Of a stretch of 64,000 nt of DNA, positions 12,113-20,822 are shown piece by piece; within the stretch, counting starts at the first letter, position 1, and the number at the start of each line of letters is the position of its first letter. Source of the stretch: Cognatiyoonia koreensis (GTDB taxonomy: Bacteria > Pseudomonadota > Alphaproteobacteria > Rhodobacterales > Rhodobacteraceae); the NCBI RefSeq assembly GCF_900109295.1, contig NZ_FOIZ01000001.1:1860001-1924000 (forward strand), read 5' to 3'. The notes beneath the pieces were generated by a model, which was given only the letters and a program-made list of their open reading frames with translations, searched no databases and was not told the origin of the DNA. Position numbers and translations under genes: made by a program.

Positions 12113-12436
12113 ATGAGAGATTTCGTCGACGGGACTGCCTTCAATAACGAACAAGGCAACCGCTCTCGCAAACTGTTCGCCGCTGTCGTACTGGCCGCTT
12201 TGGACGACGCAATCGCAGATGACAAGAAATACGGAAACGGACCAGAGCAGATCGCCCGCTGGGCACGGTCGCGCGATGGCCGTGAAGTACTGTCTTGCGC
12301 CGGGATTGACCCTAACGAACGTGTCGTGGAAGGCCTGATGGAATTCGTGGGCAAAGGTGTCCGCACATCCGTCGCCCTGTCACGTGAAGAAAGCGAACGC
12401 CGCAATGCGGCTGAGCAGGAAGCGAAAGCAGCCTGA
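12113..12436 (+). CDS. DUF6280-family protein, unknown function
   Basis: A 107-residue, soluble, charged protein beginning MRDFVDGTAFNNEQGNRSRK. From memory this matches a family (DUF6280) that is highly conserved in Rhodobacteraceae and has no known function. There is no signal peptide or membrane segment. It has its own upstream gap of 227 bp shared with efp and is followed by a clear intrinsic terminator, so it is probably monocistronic. The helix-rich ARWARSRDGREVLSCAG region may be the conserved core. Confidence 0.85.
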   Translation: MRDFVDGTAFNNEQGNRSRKLFAAVVLAALDDAIADDKKYGNGPEQIARWARSRDGREVLSCAGIDPNERVVEGLMEFVGKGVRTSVALSREESERRNAAEQEAKAA

Positions 12437-12468
12437 GTTCGCCACGCAGTTGACCGTATCCGGTCACC

Positions 12469-12503
12469 AAAAAACGCGGTCCTCTGCTCGGGCCGCGTTT
12501 TTT
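12469..12503. terminator. Bidirectional intrinsic terminator
   Basis: AAAAAACGCGG, a 13-nt loop, then CCGCGTTTTTT. The stem is perfect and there is a T-tract on both strands, so it can end the DUF6280-like transcript and the convergent YdjM-like transcript. Confidence 0.85.
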
Positions 12504-12513
12504 GTTGCCTGAC

Positions 12514-13095
12514 CTAGACCCCGCCGAAGAAGAGCATCCACACGATCACCGGTGATATCTGCAAAAGCGCCGCCGCCGCAGTCGCGACCCGCATCGCCGG
12601 AACATGTGCGTAGCGTTGCCAGAGCACAAAGCAGCAGCCCAATACTGCTGCCACTTCGACCGGCCCCACGATGTGGCCGTAATAACGTGTGTCCCAATAG
12701 CTGACAGGGCTGATGAATTTCCAGTTCGTTACAGGCCAGAAATGGGCGCGCGCATCATCGTTGTGCAGCGGGAAATCAAGCAGCAGGTGAAGAAGCGCGG
12801 CCGCACTGAGCGCGATAAAGACCTTTGACCGCAGCATCGCCGCAAGGCCAAGCGCGATGCCCCACAGCACGAAGGAATTGTCGATCCTGAAGATCCGCTG
12901 CCATTCCTCTGAGTAGTACATTTGTCCGAAAACGATTTCCGGATCAGTTCCCAGCACAATCAAATGCCAGCCGGCCAGAACATAAAGCGAAAGGTCAGGA
13001 ATCAACGCCCCAGCCGCCGCGGCCAGCGTTACCTTGCCTGAATCGGCCCGACCGAAGGCCGTGATGCCAAAAATGAGATGCGCCGGTGTGTTCAT
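12514..13095 (-). CDS. Multi-pass membrane protein, YdjM/DUF457-like putative metal-dependent hydrolase
   Basis: A 193-residue inner-membrane protein with about five hydrophobic segments. Polar residues sit where the YdjM/DUF457 family carries its metal ligands: MNTPAHLIFG at the start, GALIPDLSLY near 30, and LLLDFPLHNDDARAHFWP near 104-121. Rhodobacteraceae homologues are sometimes labelled as cobalamin proteins only because they sit beside cobQ, as here (divergent, 48 bp apart). GAGGAAAGA precedes the ATG. A direct role in cobalamin synthesis is not supported by sequence. Confidence 0.7.
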   Translation of the reverse strand: MNTPAHLIFGITAFGRADSGKVTLAAAAGALIPDLSLYVLAGWHLIVLGTDPEIVFGQMYYSEEWQRIFRIDNSFVLWGIALGLAAMLRSKVFIALSAAALLHLLLDFPLHNDDARAHFWPVTNWKFISPVSYWDTRYYGHIVGPVEVAAVLGCCFVLWQRYAHVPAMRVATAAAALLQISPVIVWMLFFGGV

Positions 13096-13143
13096 TCTTT
13101 CCTCGCTCCTGCCCTGCCGCTATCACGAACCTAGGGGGTGCCG

Positions 13144-14595
13144 ATGACAAAAGCCATTATGATTCAGGGCGCTGGCTCGAATGTCGGAAAGTCGATGCTG
13201 GTGGCCGGGATCGCACGCGCCTGGACGCAGCAGGGCCTGCGGGTTGCACCCTTCAAACCGCAGAACATGTCCAACAATGCGGCTGTCACGATTGATGGTG
13301 GCGAGATTGGAAGGGCGCAAGCGCTGCAGGCCATGGCCGCCGGACGTGACCCGATTGTCGATATGAACCCTGTCCTTTTGAAGCCTGAAAGCGAGATTGG
13401 TGCCCAGGTCGTGGTGCAAGGCCAGCGGCTTGCCACGGTCAAAGCGCGCGAGTACGGGAAAATGAAGGCGACTTTGTTGCCGAAAGTCCTGGAAAGCTTT
13501 TATCGGCTGGCCAAGACGGCAGATGTCATCATCGTCGAAGGTGCGGGTAGTCCGGCAGAGGTCAATCTGCGGGCGGGCGATATTGCGAACATGGGCTTTG
13601 CCAGCGCCGCCCGCGTCCCCGTGGCCTTGATAGGCGATATCGACCGTGGCGGTGTCATCGCGCAACTCGTCGGCACGCACGCGGTTTTACCCGAAGACGA
13701 TCGCGCATTGATCAAGGCCTTCGGCATCAACAAGTTCAGGGGTGATACCAGCCTGTTTTCCGAAGGGCTGGAGATCATAACGGCCCGCACCGGTTGGGCG
13801 TCCCTTGGCATCGTGCCCTGGTTTGCAGATGCGTGGAAATTGCCCGCAGAGGACGTGATGGACATCGCATCGCGTCCCGGTGGCGGGATCAAGATCGCGG
13901 TGCCACGGCTGAATCGGATTGCGAATTTCGATGATCTGGATCCGCTGTCGGCGATGCCGGAGGTCACTGTGGATGTCGTTCCGGCAGGCCGCCCCCTGCC
14001 CGCAGATGCCGACCTGATCCTGATCCCCGGGTCCAAGTCCACCATTGCAGATCTGGCGCATTTCCGTGCCCAGGGGTGGGATATCGACTTGCAGGCTCAT
14101 GTCCGGCGCGGTGGCCGTGTGCTCGGTATTTGCGGGGGTTACCAGATGCTGGGCAAGACGATCATTGACGCGGACGGCATCGAAGGGGCACCCGCGACTG
14201 TGCAAGGGCTTGGATTGCTGGATGTCGTGACAGAGATGAAGCCGGAGAAGCGATTGGCGCTGACAGATGCGACCTATATCGCAACTGGCGACAGTGTCGC
14301 TGGGTATGAGATTCACATCGGCCAGACCGATGGTCCGGATCGTGCCCGCGCGTGGCTTGACGTCGATGGTCGATCTGAGGGCGCAACGTCACCCGATGGG
14401 TTGATCCGGGGGTGCTATCTGCATGGTTTGTTTGCTGCTGATGCGTTCAGGTGCGCATTCCTGCAAGAGCTTGGAAAGCCGGTTAACCAGTCGCAATACG
14501 GGGCAACCGTTTCACAGACGCTGGATGATCTGGCGGCGCATCTTACGGATCATATGGATCTGGCGCGGCTTTTCGACCTTGCCGAAGAGGTCTAG
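13144..14595 (+). CDS. cobQ: Cobyric acid synthase (glutamine-hydrolysing)
   Basis: This enzyme amidates four carboxyl groups of adenosylcobyrinic acid a,c-diamide in adenosylcobalamin synthesis. The N-terminal dethiobiotin-synthetase-like ATPase has the P-loop GAGSNVGKS, and the C-terminal class I glutaminase domain has C330 in [10 protein letters not shown] and H427 in GCYLHGLF. Length (483 residues) is normal. A GTG at 13138 is in frame, but AGGGGG just before the ATG at 13144 favours the ATG. No other cob genes are in the window, so the pathway must be encoded elsewhere. Confidence 0.95.
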   Translation: MTKAIMIQGAGSNVGKSMLVAGIARAWTQQGLRVAPFKPQNMSNNAAVTIDGGEIGRAQALQAMAAGRDPIVDMNPVLLKPESEIGAQVVVQGQRLATVKAREYGKMKATLLPKVLESFYRLAKTADVIIVEGAGSPAEVNLRAGDIANMGFASAARVPVALIGDIDRGGVIAQLVGTHAVLPEDDRALIKAFGINKFRGDTSLFSEGLEIITARTGWASLGIVPWFADAWKLPAEDVMDIASRPGGGIKIAVPRLNRIANFDDLDPLSAMPEVTVDVVPAGRPLPADADLILIPGSKSTIADLAHFRAQGWDIDLQAHVRRGGRVLGICGGYQMLGKTIIDADGIEGAPATVQGLGLLDVVTEMKPEKRLALTDATYIATGDSVAGYEIHIGQTDGPDRARAWLDVDGRSEGATSPDGLIRGCYLHGLFAADAFRCAFLQELGKPVNQSQYGATVSQTLDDLAAHLTDHMDLARLFDLAEEV

Positions 14596-15590
14596 TCGAA
14601 GTCCTGGCTTGTGATCACGCGGTGGATTTCGCGCCGCACCATTTTGCGCACATTGCGTGTGATCCGTTCGCCCATTTTTCCCTGCAGTTCGTCACGCACG
14701 ATCCGCATGACGATCTGCCGCAGCGCTTCTTCGTCTACGACACCTTTGTCGCCAAACAGATAGGCGTCGATGTCTTCGTCCGCACCGGTCTGTGGCAGGT
14801 CAGGGGCAAGTTCGTCGCCGTGATCGACATCTGTGTCGTCTTCCTCGACGGAGGCGGAGGCTGACTGCGGTGCATGCATGAAAGTGACACCAATACGCGA
14901 GAAGGTGTCACCGAATGCGGGTTCATCGGTGTTGGTTTCCGGCTCTGGCGCGGGCGGTTCGGGCGATACCGACTGCTCGTCCTCTAGTATGAGCGGTTCG
15001 GGCGACGCTGCCTGTGCTTGCACTGCCGCGAGTGGTTCGGGCGATGTTGCCTGTTCTTCCTCTGGCGCGTCAGCCTCGACCGGGTTCACATCCACGCTCT
15101 CATCAATAGCAGGAGCGGCATAGCTTACCGTTGCCCAAGTCGGGACGGTCTTGACCTCGCTGCCATCAGGTTCCCATTCGTCGGGCTGAGCAATCACGGC
15201 GGCTTCAAGTTCCGCGATTGTCGCCTCTAGGCTGATCCGGTCGGACAGTGTGGCAGCGGGCGTTTCGGCCTTTTGCGCTATCGTATCGGTGGCTTCGGAT
15301 TCGGCGTCTTCGGCTGGCATGTCTAGGATCAGGGTCGTATCGTCCAGATCGGCGTCTGTCACCGGTGTTGTCCACACGTCCTCTTCTTGCGCGACGGACG
15401 CAGGCGATTCTGCCGTGTCATCAGGCCCGCCGACACGCAGTGCCGGTGTCAGAACGAATTTGTCGCTTGGAGAGTCTTCGGGTTTTTCAACGGTTTCATT
15501 GGCGGAACGGTCCTTGTTTCCTAACGAAACAAGTCGTTTCACGGAGGACAAAATATCCTCTAATTCGACTTTCGTAACCGGGTCGGACAT
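14592..15590 (-). CDS. PopZ-like (DUF2497-type) polar organising protein candidate
   Basis: A 332-residue, very acidic, Pro/Glu/Ala-rich protein. A short N-terminal helix (residues 9-22, [14 protein letters not shown]) resembles the PopZ N-terminus (EEILASIRRIIS). A long disordered acidic middle follows, then a C-terminal helical pair (about 285-328, including [12 protein letters not shown] and [17 protein letters not shown]) like the PopZ oligomerisation helices. PopZ forms a polar matrix that anchors the centromere and cell-cycle proteins in Caulobacter. The TolC and Pcm genes just upstream, and valS within 10 kb, recall the popZ neighbourhood of other alphaproteobacteria. Start chosen at 15590; longer starts exist. 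The stop overlaps the convergent cobQ stop. Confidence 0.65.
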   Translation of the reverse strand: MSDPVTKVELEDILSSVKRLVSLGNKDRSANETVEKPEDSPSDKFVLTPALRVGGPDDTAESPASVAQEEDVWTTPVTDADLDDTTLILDMPAEDAESEATDTIAQKAETPAATLSDRISLEATIAELEAAVIAQPDEWEPDGSEVKTVPTWATVSYAAPAIDESVDVNPVEADAPEEEQATSPEPLAAVQAQAASPEPLILEDEQSVSPEPPAPEPETNTDEPAFGDTFSRIGVTFMHAPQSASASVEEDDTDVDHGDELAPDLPQTGADEDIDAYLFGDKGVVDEEALRQIVMRIVRDELQGKMGERITRNVRKMVRREIHRVITSQDFD

Positions 15591-15676
15591 TCGTTGATCC
15601 TGCTTCATCCTCATCGTGACTGTAACCCGAAGGCACCGCCCAAACAACCGATACGAATGATCTTAATGAACGCGAC

Positions 15677-17041
15677 CTAGTTGTCGCCAATCGCGCGCAG
15701 AACCCGATCAAGTGCTTGTCCCTGTTCCGAGACCACTACCGGAGCGTCCTTGACCAGATTGTAGTAAGCTGCGGGATCGTATTGCTGCACCGGAAGACGC
15801 AGGTGTTCAGCCGTCAAAAGCCCCATCGCGGCCAGAAGCGAATAAGATGCAACCACCTCATCCGCCTGTGCTGCGATCGTGTTGGCACGCGCATCAAGCA
15901 ATTCCTGTTCGGCGTTCAGCACATCAAGGGTTGTCCGCGCACCTAGCGTCGCTTCTTCGCGCACGCCGCGAAAGGCGACGGTCGCAGCGCGGGTTTGTTG
16001 ATCGGAGGCCTGACGGGACGCACGAGCCACTTCGAGGAAAGAAAACGCATTGCCGACCTCCTGTTCAACGTTATGCCGGACGATGTGCAGACCGGCCCGT
16101 GTCGCATCGCGCCGCGCCATGAATTGACGCACCTGCGCGGACAAACGACCGCCCTGATAGATCGGGCCGGACGCCGTAATGCCGATAGAGCGCCCGTCAT
16201 TGAGATCACCATCAACACCCACCTGCCCGTTCAGCGTCACGCGCGGATTATAGGCTGCTTCCGCTCGCTGGATGTTCAGCTCTGCGGCTGACACCGCGTG
16301 CCGTGATTCAAGGATGCTGGGGTGGTTGCGGACGGCGAATGCCTTTGCATCCGCGATCCCGCGGGAAACAGGTGCGGGGCTGGCCGGCGTCGGGTTGCTT
16401 GGTCCCCGCCCGACAGCGACGCGGAATTCCTCGGCTGAACGCGCCAGATTACCCTGGGCTGCCGCGAGCAGGCTGCGTGCAGCAGCAAGCCGGGCTTCGG
16501 CCAGAGCCACGTCTGTTCGTGTTACTTCACCGACATCAAACCGGTCCTGCGCTGCACGGAATTCCTGCGTGATCAGACGCACGTTGTTTTCGCGCAATGC
16601 CACGAATTCTGTATCGCGCCGCACATTCATATAGGCCTGCACCGCGCGCAGCAGCACCTGCTGTTCGACGTTGCGCAGGCTTTGACGCGTGGCGAGGACG
16701 GTTTCTTTTTGCGCCTCGATTGCCAGTTTGTTGCCGCCGCCATCATAGAGCACGAGTTCGGCAGAAATCTGCGCCGAAAGCTGGATCAGGTCCGCACCCT
16801 GCGCGCGCGGTTCCTGTGCCTGAGCGTTCGCTGACCAATTGATCACCGGTAGCGTCGCCGCAACGGCGACTGCGACATCTTCGTCCGCTGCCCGCAACAG
16901 AGCGCGGTTCTGTTCAAGCAAGCCCGAATGTTCGTATGCATATGTCAGTGCATCGGCTAGCGTTTCGGCCTGCGCGATCGCTGCGCTGAATGTCATCGCA
17001 ATCGCTGCTGTGACCGCAGATATACTTTTGCGAATTGTCAT
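15677..17041 (-). CDS. tolC: TolC-family outer membrane efflux/secretion channel
   Basis: A 454-residue protein with a Sec signal peptide (MTIRKSISAVTAAIAMTFSAAIAQA) followed by two OEP repeats rich in alpha-helical coiled coil, as in TolC. The trimer would form a tunnel from the periplasm through the outer membrane, docking with type I secretion or RND pumps. A partner membrane-fusion protein (60672-61883) exists in this window but in a different operon, and it belongs to a MacB-type exporter. The gene follows pcm by 40 bp and precedes the PopZ-like gene by 86 bp, all in the same direction. Confidence 0.93.
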   Translation of the reverse strand: MTIRKSISAVTAAIAMTFSAAIAQAETLADALTYAYEHSGLLEQNRALLRAADEDVAVAVAATLPVINWSANAQAQEPRAQGADLIQLSAQISAELVLYDGGGNKLAIEAQKETVLATRQSLRNVEQQVLLRAVQAYMNVRRDTEFVALRENNVRLITQEFRAAQDRFDVGEVTRTDVALAEARLAAARSLLAAAQGNLARSAEEFRVAVGRGPSNPTPASPAPVSRGIADAKAFAVRNHPSILESRHAVSAAELNIQRAEAAYNPRVTLNGQVGVDGDLNDGRSIGITASGPIYQGGRLSAQVRQFMARRDATRAGLHIVRHNVEQEVGNAFSFLEVARASRQASDQQTRAATVAFRGVREEATLGARTTLDVLNAEQELLDARANTIAAQADEVVASYSLLAAMGLLTAEHLRLPVQQYDPAAYYNLVKDAPVVVSEQGQALDRVLRAIGDN

Positions 17042-17081
17042 TCCCTGTCCTCTCGAATGGCTTGCTTGGAAACGCAGTTAG

Positions 17082-17735
17082 TTACAGTGCAAATGCCGTG
17101 TCTTTTTCAAACCCTGCAAGCACCGGCGCGCCTGCATTGAACGCAAAACGCCAGCTGATGGCCCCGTCAATCTTGTGGCCGATCCGCACAACGCCCAACG
17201 CGTCTTCGGCGAATATGGCCGCGATACGTCCGCCTTCGCGCAGTTGATCGGCAAGTCCGTCAGGCAGCACCTCGATCGCGCCTTGCAGGATAATGATATC
17301 ATAAGGACCTGATTTCGCAGCACCTTCCGCCAACACGCCTTCCATGACAGCGGCATTGTCCACACCGTTTTCAGACAGTGCTGACTGCGCGTCTGCCGCG
17401 CGCCCTGCGTCATCTTCCAAGGCCACCACGAACTCGCCCAACCGAGCGAGGATCGCGGTCGAATATCCAAGTCCGCATCCGATATCAAGAATGACATGTC
17501 GTGGTTCGATTGCCAGTGCGTCGATCATCTTGGCCAGCGTGCGTGGGTCAAGCAGCGTCCGCCCGTCACCAAGGTCTAGATTTTCGCCGACATAGGCAGC
17601 CTCGCGTAGTGCGTCAGGCACGAATGCCTCGCGTGGCACATTCAGCATGGCGTCAATGATCGGGAATTTCGTCACATCCGAAGGCCGGATTTGCGTATCA
17701 ACCATCATCGTGCGGCGGGCGGCGTAGTCAGTCAC
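17082..17735 (-). CDS. pcm: Protein-L-isoaspartate O-methyltransferase family protein
   Basis: A 217-residue SAM-dependent methyltransferase of the Pcm family, which repairs isoaspartyl residues in damaged proteins. The SAM motif I reads VILDIGCGLGYST, slightly different from the canonical EIGTGSGY; motifs further on include IIILQGAIEVLPDGL. The start is taken as the GTG at 17735 because homologues begin TDYAARRTMMVDTQIRPSDVT; an ATG 45 bp upstream would add residues I do not recognise. It heads the pcm-tolC-popZ-like cluster. This alphaproteobacterial paralogue next to tolC may have a specialised substrate. Confidence 0.85.
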   Translation of the reverse strand: MTDYAARRTMMVDTQIRPSDVTKFPIIDAMLNVPREAFVPDALREAAYVGENLDLGDGRTLLDPRTLAKMIDALAIEPRHVILDIGCGLGYSTAILARLGEFVVALEDDAGRAADAQSALSENGVDNAAVMEGVLAEGAAKSGPYDIIILQGAIEVLPDGLADQLREGGRIAAIFAEDALGVVRIGHKIDGAISWRFAFNAGAPVLAGFEKDTAFAL

Positions 17736-17822
17736 GTGCGAAACTCTTTCGTTCAGGATCCTGGGATCGTGATGCCACACTCGGATCGCAGCGGCAACGA
17801 AAGATCAGTGCCGCGCGGCATC

Positions 17823-17849
17823 TTGCACGCAAGTGTGGCATCGTATATC
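17823..17849 (+). promoter_or_regulatory. Possible sigma-70-type promoter of tRNA-Cys
   Basis: TTGCAC and TATATC hexamers, 15 bp apart, end 19 bp before the mature tRNA. Spacing is shorter than ideal, so this is tentative. Confidence 0.3.
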
Positions 17850-17868
17850 TCCCGCCTAGCACCAAGGC

Positions 17869-17942
17869 GGCGAGTTGGCGGAGTGGTGACGCAGCGGATT
17901 GCAAATCCGTGTACACCGGTTCGATTCCGGTACTCGCCTCCA
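17869..17942 (+). tRNA. tRNA-Cys(GCA)
   Basis: Acceptor arms GGCGAGT (17869-17875) and ACTCGCC (17932-17938) pair fully. The anticodon loop TTGCAAA holds GCA between GCGGA/TCCGT stems, and the T-loop TTCGATTC is present. The discriminator is T (U73), as expected for tRNA-Cys, and CCA is encoded. Its 3' end is the attachment site of the integrative element that follows. Confidence 0.97.
17926..17942 (+). repeat. attL: 17-bp 3' end of tRNA-Cys
   Basis: TCCGGTACTCGCCTCCA, the last 17 bases of the tRNA gene, recurs exactly at 27161-27177. The integrase gene starts 68 bp downstream. This is the usual layout of an element integrated into a tRNA 3' end, which keeps the tRNA intact. Confidence 0.88.
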
Positions 17943-17980
17943 TTTACTTATAAATCAATGGGTTAGCAGCTAGATAGTCG

Positions 17981-18005
17981 AGTGTGACACAAAGTGGGAC
18001 ACACA
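17981..18005 (+). repeat. 25-bp terminal motif, left copy
   Basis: The sequence opens AGTGTGACACAAAGTGGG and closes GACACACA. It matches the copy at 27077-27101 in 23 of 25 positions, in the same orientation, and lies 39 bp inside attL. It may be an integrase arm-binding site. Confidence 0.6.
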
Positions 18006-18009
18006 CCCA

Positions 18010-19590
18010 ATGATGCTGTCATCCTATCTATCCCCTTCAAGACACGGGGTTTTCTACTTTCGCTGGCCACTCCCTGCATTGGAAGGCCACCCAAGAAGAA
18101 CAGTTAGATTTTCATTGCGGACGCGCTGCCCAGATCGGGCTGGCGATTTGGCCCGTCATCTTGCATCCTGTGGACGATTGATACAGGAAAACAAGACTTT
18201 GGCTGGACTGCGACAAGACGAGATACGCGAAAAAGTACAAGCCTACTTCAAGGCACAACTGGACCAGTACATGAATTGGCTGGACCGGAGGGGCTTGTCA
18301 AAGAATGCTTTGGTCGATGTTCGCGAAGAAATGCTGGACCATGAAACCTATGTCGATATGGAAACAGCGCATCCACAATGGCTTCCTGTGGCTCGCTTCA
18401 AGCGTAAAATGGAAATTTCTGATGCCGATTGGAACGCCAGCCAGCCCCGCGCCACGATTGAGCTAAGGAAAGGTCGCCGTGATATGCTCAGGCGCGTTCT
18501 AGAAGCCGCTGAGCGCCTTGAACACTATTCCTACACCGACACCCCTGCGACAGCGTCCACCCCGCCTGCACCCGCCCTTCCAACGTCTTCGCCTTTGGGC
18601 GCGGCGGTGGATGATTTCATTGCGGAATACTCTCGGCAATGGGCGGTCAAGACAATTGGCCAGAACCAAGCTTATCTCAACATTCTCATAGAATACTTCG
18701 GATCAGACAGACTTCTTGGCACCATCACTAAACAGGATGCCAACGCGGTTAAGAAAGTCTTGCAAGCGTTGCCCGCCAGCCGAAACACAAAGCCAAAGCT
18801 GAAAGCCATGCCATTGATGGAAGTCATCAAGGAGCCGGGACACCGCAAGATCGCGCCTAAGACAATCAACAGTCACATACAGATGTTTAAGAGCTTTTTT
18901 GACTGGGCAGAGCGGCATGGCTACGCGCCGCATACACTGTTTGACAAGATGAAGGTCGCAAAGGCGAAAAATAGCGATACAGAACGCAAACCGTTTACGC
19001 CTGAACAAGCCCATTTGATCTTTGCAGAGTTGACCGACAACGCGACTGGGCTTGTGCGCAAAGACAGCCACAAGTGGGGAATGCTTCTTGGTATGTTCAC
19101 TGGCGCACGTTTGAACGAGATTTGCCAACTCGACATTGCCGATGTGCAGCAGGACGGCGAAACTTGGTTCCTCAACATAACTGACGAAGGCGATGACAAC
19201 AAAAGCGTTAAGTCACAGGCTGGTCGCCGTAAAGTACCTTTGCATTCGGCATTAATCCAACTTGGCTTTCTCGACTTTGTTGCAAGTCGAAAGGCAACCA
19301 AACGCTTATTTCCAGAATACAGCTACAGTGCAAATGGCGGCTATGGCCGCAACTTGGGGCGCTGGTGCAATGAGAGCTTTTTGCCCAAGCTGGGCATCAA
19401 ACAACCGGGACTGGTTTTTCACAGTCTACGGCACACAGTCGTTACGCGACTAGGCCAAGCCAGTGTGCCAGAACCGATCATCCAATGCATCGTCGGACAT
19501 GCCCGGTCAGGCGTGACCCAAGAAGTATACTTGCGAGAAGGTTACGCGCTGGCACAACTCAAAAAGGCCATTGATCAGTTTGATGTTTAA
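18010..19590 (+). CDS. Tyrosine recombinase / site-specific integrase
   Basis: A 526-residue integrase that would cut and rejoin DNA at the tRNA-Cys attachment site. The N-terminal arm/core-binding region (from SPSRHGVFYFRWPLP) is long, and the catalytic domain carries the R of TGARLNEICQL (near 372), the HSLRH box (near 472), the GH of CIVGHARSG and the final tyrosine of TQEVYLREG (near 510). All catalytic residues are present, so it looks functional. It starts 68 bp from the tRNA end and points into the island. ATG codons at 18010 and 18013 are both possible starts. Confidence 0.93.
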   Translation: MMLSSYLSPSRHGVFYFRWPLPALEGHPRRTVRFSLRTRCPDRAGDLARHLASCGRLIQENKTLAGLRQDEIREKVQAYFKAQLDQYMNWLDRRGLSKNALVDVREEMLDHETYVDMETAHPQWLPVARFKRKMEISDADWNASQPRATIELRKGRRDMLRRVLEAAERLEHYSYTDTPATASTPPAPALPTSSPLGAAVDDFIAEYSRQWAVKTIGQNQAYLNILIEYFGSDRLLGTITKQDANAVKKVLQALPASRNTKPKLKAMPLMEVIKEPGHRKIAPKTINSHIQMFKSFFDWAERHGYAPHTLFDKMKVAKAKNSDTERKPFTPEQAHLIFAELTDNATGLVRKDSHKWGMLLGMFTGARLNEICQLDIADVQQDGETWFLNITDEGDDNKSVKSQAGRRKVPLHSALIQLGFLDFVASRKATKRLFPEYSYSANGGYGRNLGRWCNESFLPKLGIKQPGLVFHSLRHTVVTRLGQASVPEPIIQCIVGHARSGVTQEVYLREGYALAQLKKAIDQFDV

Positions 19591-19706
19591 TCAACAAAGT
19601 CAGCGCCCGGTAGGTACTCGGCTGCTTCTGCCAAGCTTGTACCGCTGAGAGGCTTACGGAAGAGTCGATGCTAGAAATGTCGTCTTTCCTAAAATTGGAC
19701 CTAAAA

Positions 19707-19734
19707 TCTCACCCCTGAAGTGATGGGTGTGAGA
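19707..19734. terminator. Possible hairpin between convergent integrase and nuclease genes
   Basis: TCTCACCC and GGGTGTGAGA pair imperfectly around a 10-nt loop in the 159-bp gap between the two stops. There is no strong T-tract, so the terminator call is tentative. Confidence 0.35.
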
Positions 19735-19749
19735 CCTCCCACGCAACTG

Positions 19750-20664
19750 CTATGATGCGTTGTAAGACTGCAATATCAATTCTTTTGCCCGTTCAAAGTC
19801 ATCGTGGTCTTTCACAGTAACTTCCAAATCGCCTGTGCCAAAATGCCCTACGTTGCGAACATCGCGCGTGAACCCTTCTTCGAGGCCGTCAATCATCGCA
19901 ATTACTTCTGGGTCAACTTTTAAATATAGACGCACGACATTGATCTGCGGCTTGACTTCGACACAGGCGAAATTCTTGATCCGCTTAAATGCAAAGTAGT
20001 TGTTTAACGTCTTTTGAATTACATCGTCGCCTAACCCCAGCAAGAATGACTCGATATCGGCATAGAGATTTGACAGGTCTTCCCCCGCATCCGCCAAACT
20101 CTGAGTGTTGGTCTTGTATTTGGTTGGCTTCCCATTTGCCGCGAAAGCGACTGGCTGCGTCTTCGCTGAGACGGATGTAAGCAAGTCAAGCAAAATCATG
20201 TCTTCACCGAACCCCCTGTAGCGGATCAGTTCGATGTTTCGGCCCATTTGTTTGACTGCGTGTTCGTCATACTTGTTGAAATCGGCAGCGATACAGATAA
20301 GCCGAGGCGCACTCCACTCAATTGTATCAGCGGTCGTTTTGTCCAACTTGTCACGTACAAGGAGTTCAAAATCACTTCGGTGGTCCATCAACCAGTCCAA
20401 GTAGAAAAGCCCTTGGTTGATTATGTTGTCACTGCGGTCACGCTTATACTCGATGATTACCGGGAAGCCATTCTCATCCATCCCGAGAGTATCCATTCGT
20501 CCACCGTTAGAAGTGACAAACTCTGAGGCCAAAAAACGAACGCCTAACAGTGTTTCGAGGTTTTTCTCGAAAAGGGTTTGCAGCGACTTTTCTAATGGGG
20601 AGGCTATCCCCGACAACTCGATGAGCGTCTCGTCTTCTTGTTTAAATAGCTTAATGTCACCCAT
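19750..20664 (-). CDS. PD-(D/E)XK nuclease-like protein with DUF5655-like C-terminus
   Basis: A 304-residue soluble protein. A nuclease core is suggested by RMDTLGMDENGFPVIIEYKR: D58 and E72-x-K74 fit the D...(D/E)xK pattern, as in NucS and Holliday-junction-resolvase-like enzymes. The C-terminal about 100 residues (KRIKNFACVEVKPQ onward, ending in a DFERAKELILQSY helix) resemble the DUF5655 domain. AGGAAA precedes the ATG at 20664; a longer frame upstream lacks such a site. The gene follows res by 155 bp, on the same strand, and its leader repeats sequence found upstream of mod, which suggests it is an accessory of the restriction system. Confidence 0.75.
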   Translation of the reverse strand: MGDIKLFKQEDETLIELSGIASPLEKSLQTLFEKNLETLLGVRFLASEFVTSNGGRMDTLGMDENGFPVIIEYKRDRSDNIINQGLFYLDWLMDHRSDFELLVRDKLDKTTADTIEWSAPRLICIAADFNKYDEHAVKQMGRNIELIRYRGFGEDMILLDLLTSVSAKTQPVAFAANGKPTKYKTNTQSLADAGEDLSNLYADIESFLLGLGDDVIQKTLNNYFAFKRIKNFACVEVKPQINVVRLYLKVDPEVIAMIDGLEEGFTRDVRNVGHFGTGDLEVTVKDHDDFERAKELILQSYNAS

Positions 20665-20716
20665 GTCGTTTCCTAATTTTCCGGTGTTTGGCTTGGTTGC
20701 CACCCCGCCCATTCTT

Positions 20717-20822
20717 CAAGCATCTTATAAAATGATCACTTAACCTAATTTACCCCGGTTGTGGGGAGGAAGCAGCATCAAACCATTGAGCTACTCACAT
20801 ATAGACAGTGGGGGCGATTTTA
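20717..20822 (-). promoter_or_regulatory. Leader/operator region of nuclease gene, duplicated upstream of mod
   Basis: Two blocks resemble 25454-25547: 20744-20767 (19 of 24 bases match, around a CCCC-N6-GGGG palindrome at 20753-20766) and 20796-20822 (CACATATAGA...GATTTTA). Spacing between blocks and distance to the start codon (80 versus 84 bp) are conserved. A shared promoter or operator is likely. Confidence 0.5.

Noticed and set aside
12514..13095. Cobalamin biosynthesis protein
   Set aside because: Only adjacency to cobQ suggests this; the sequence fits a YdjM-like membrane protein.
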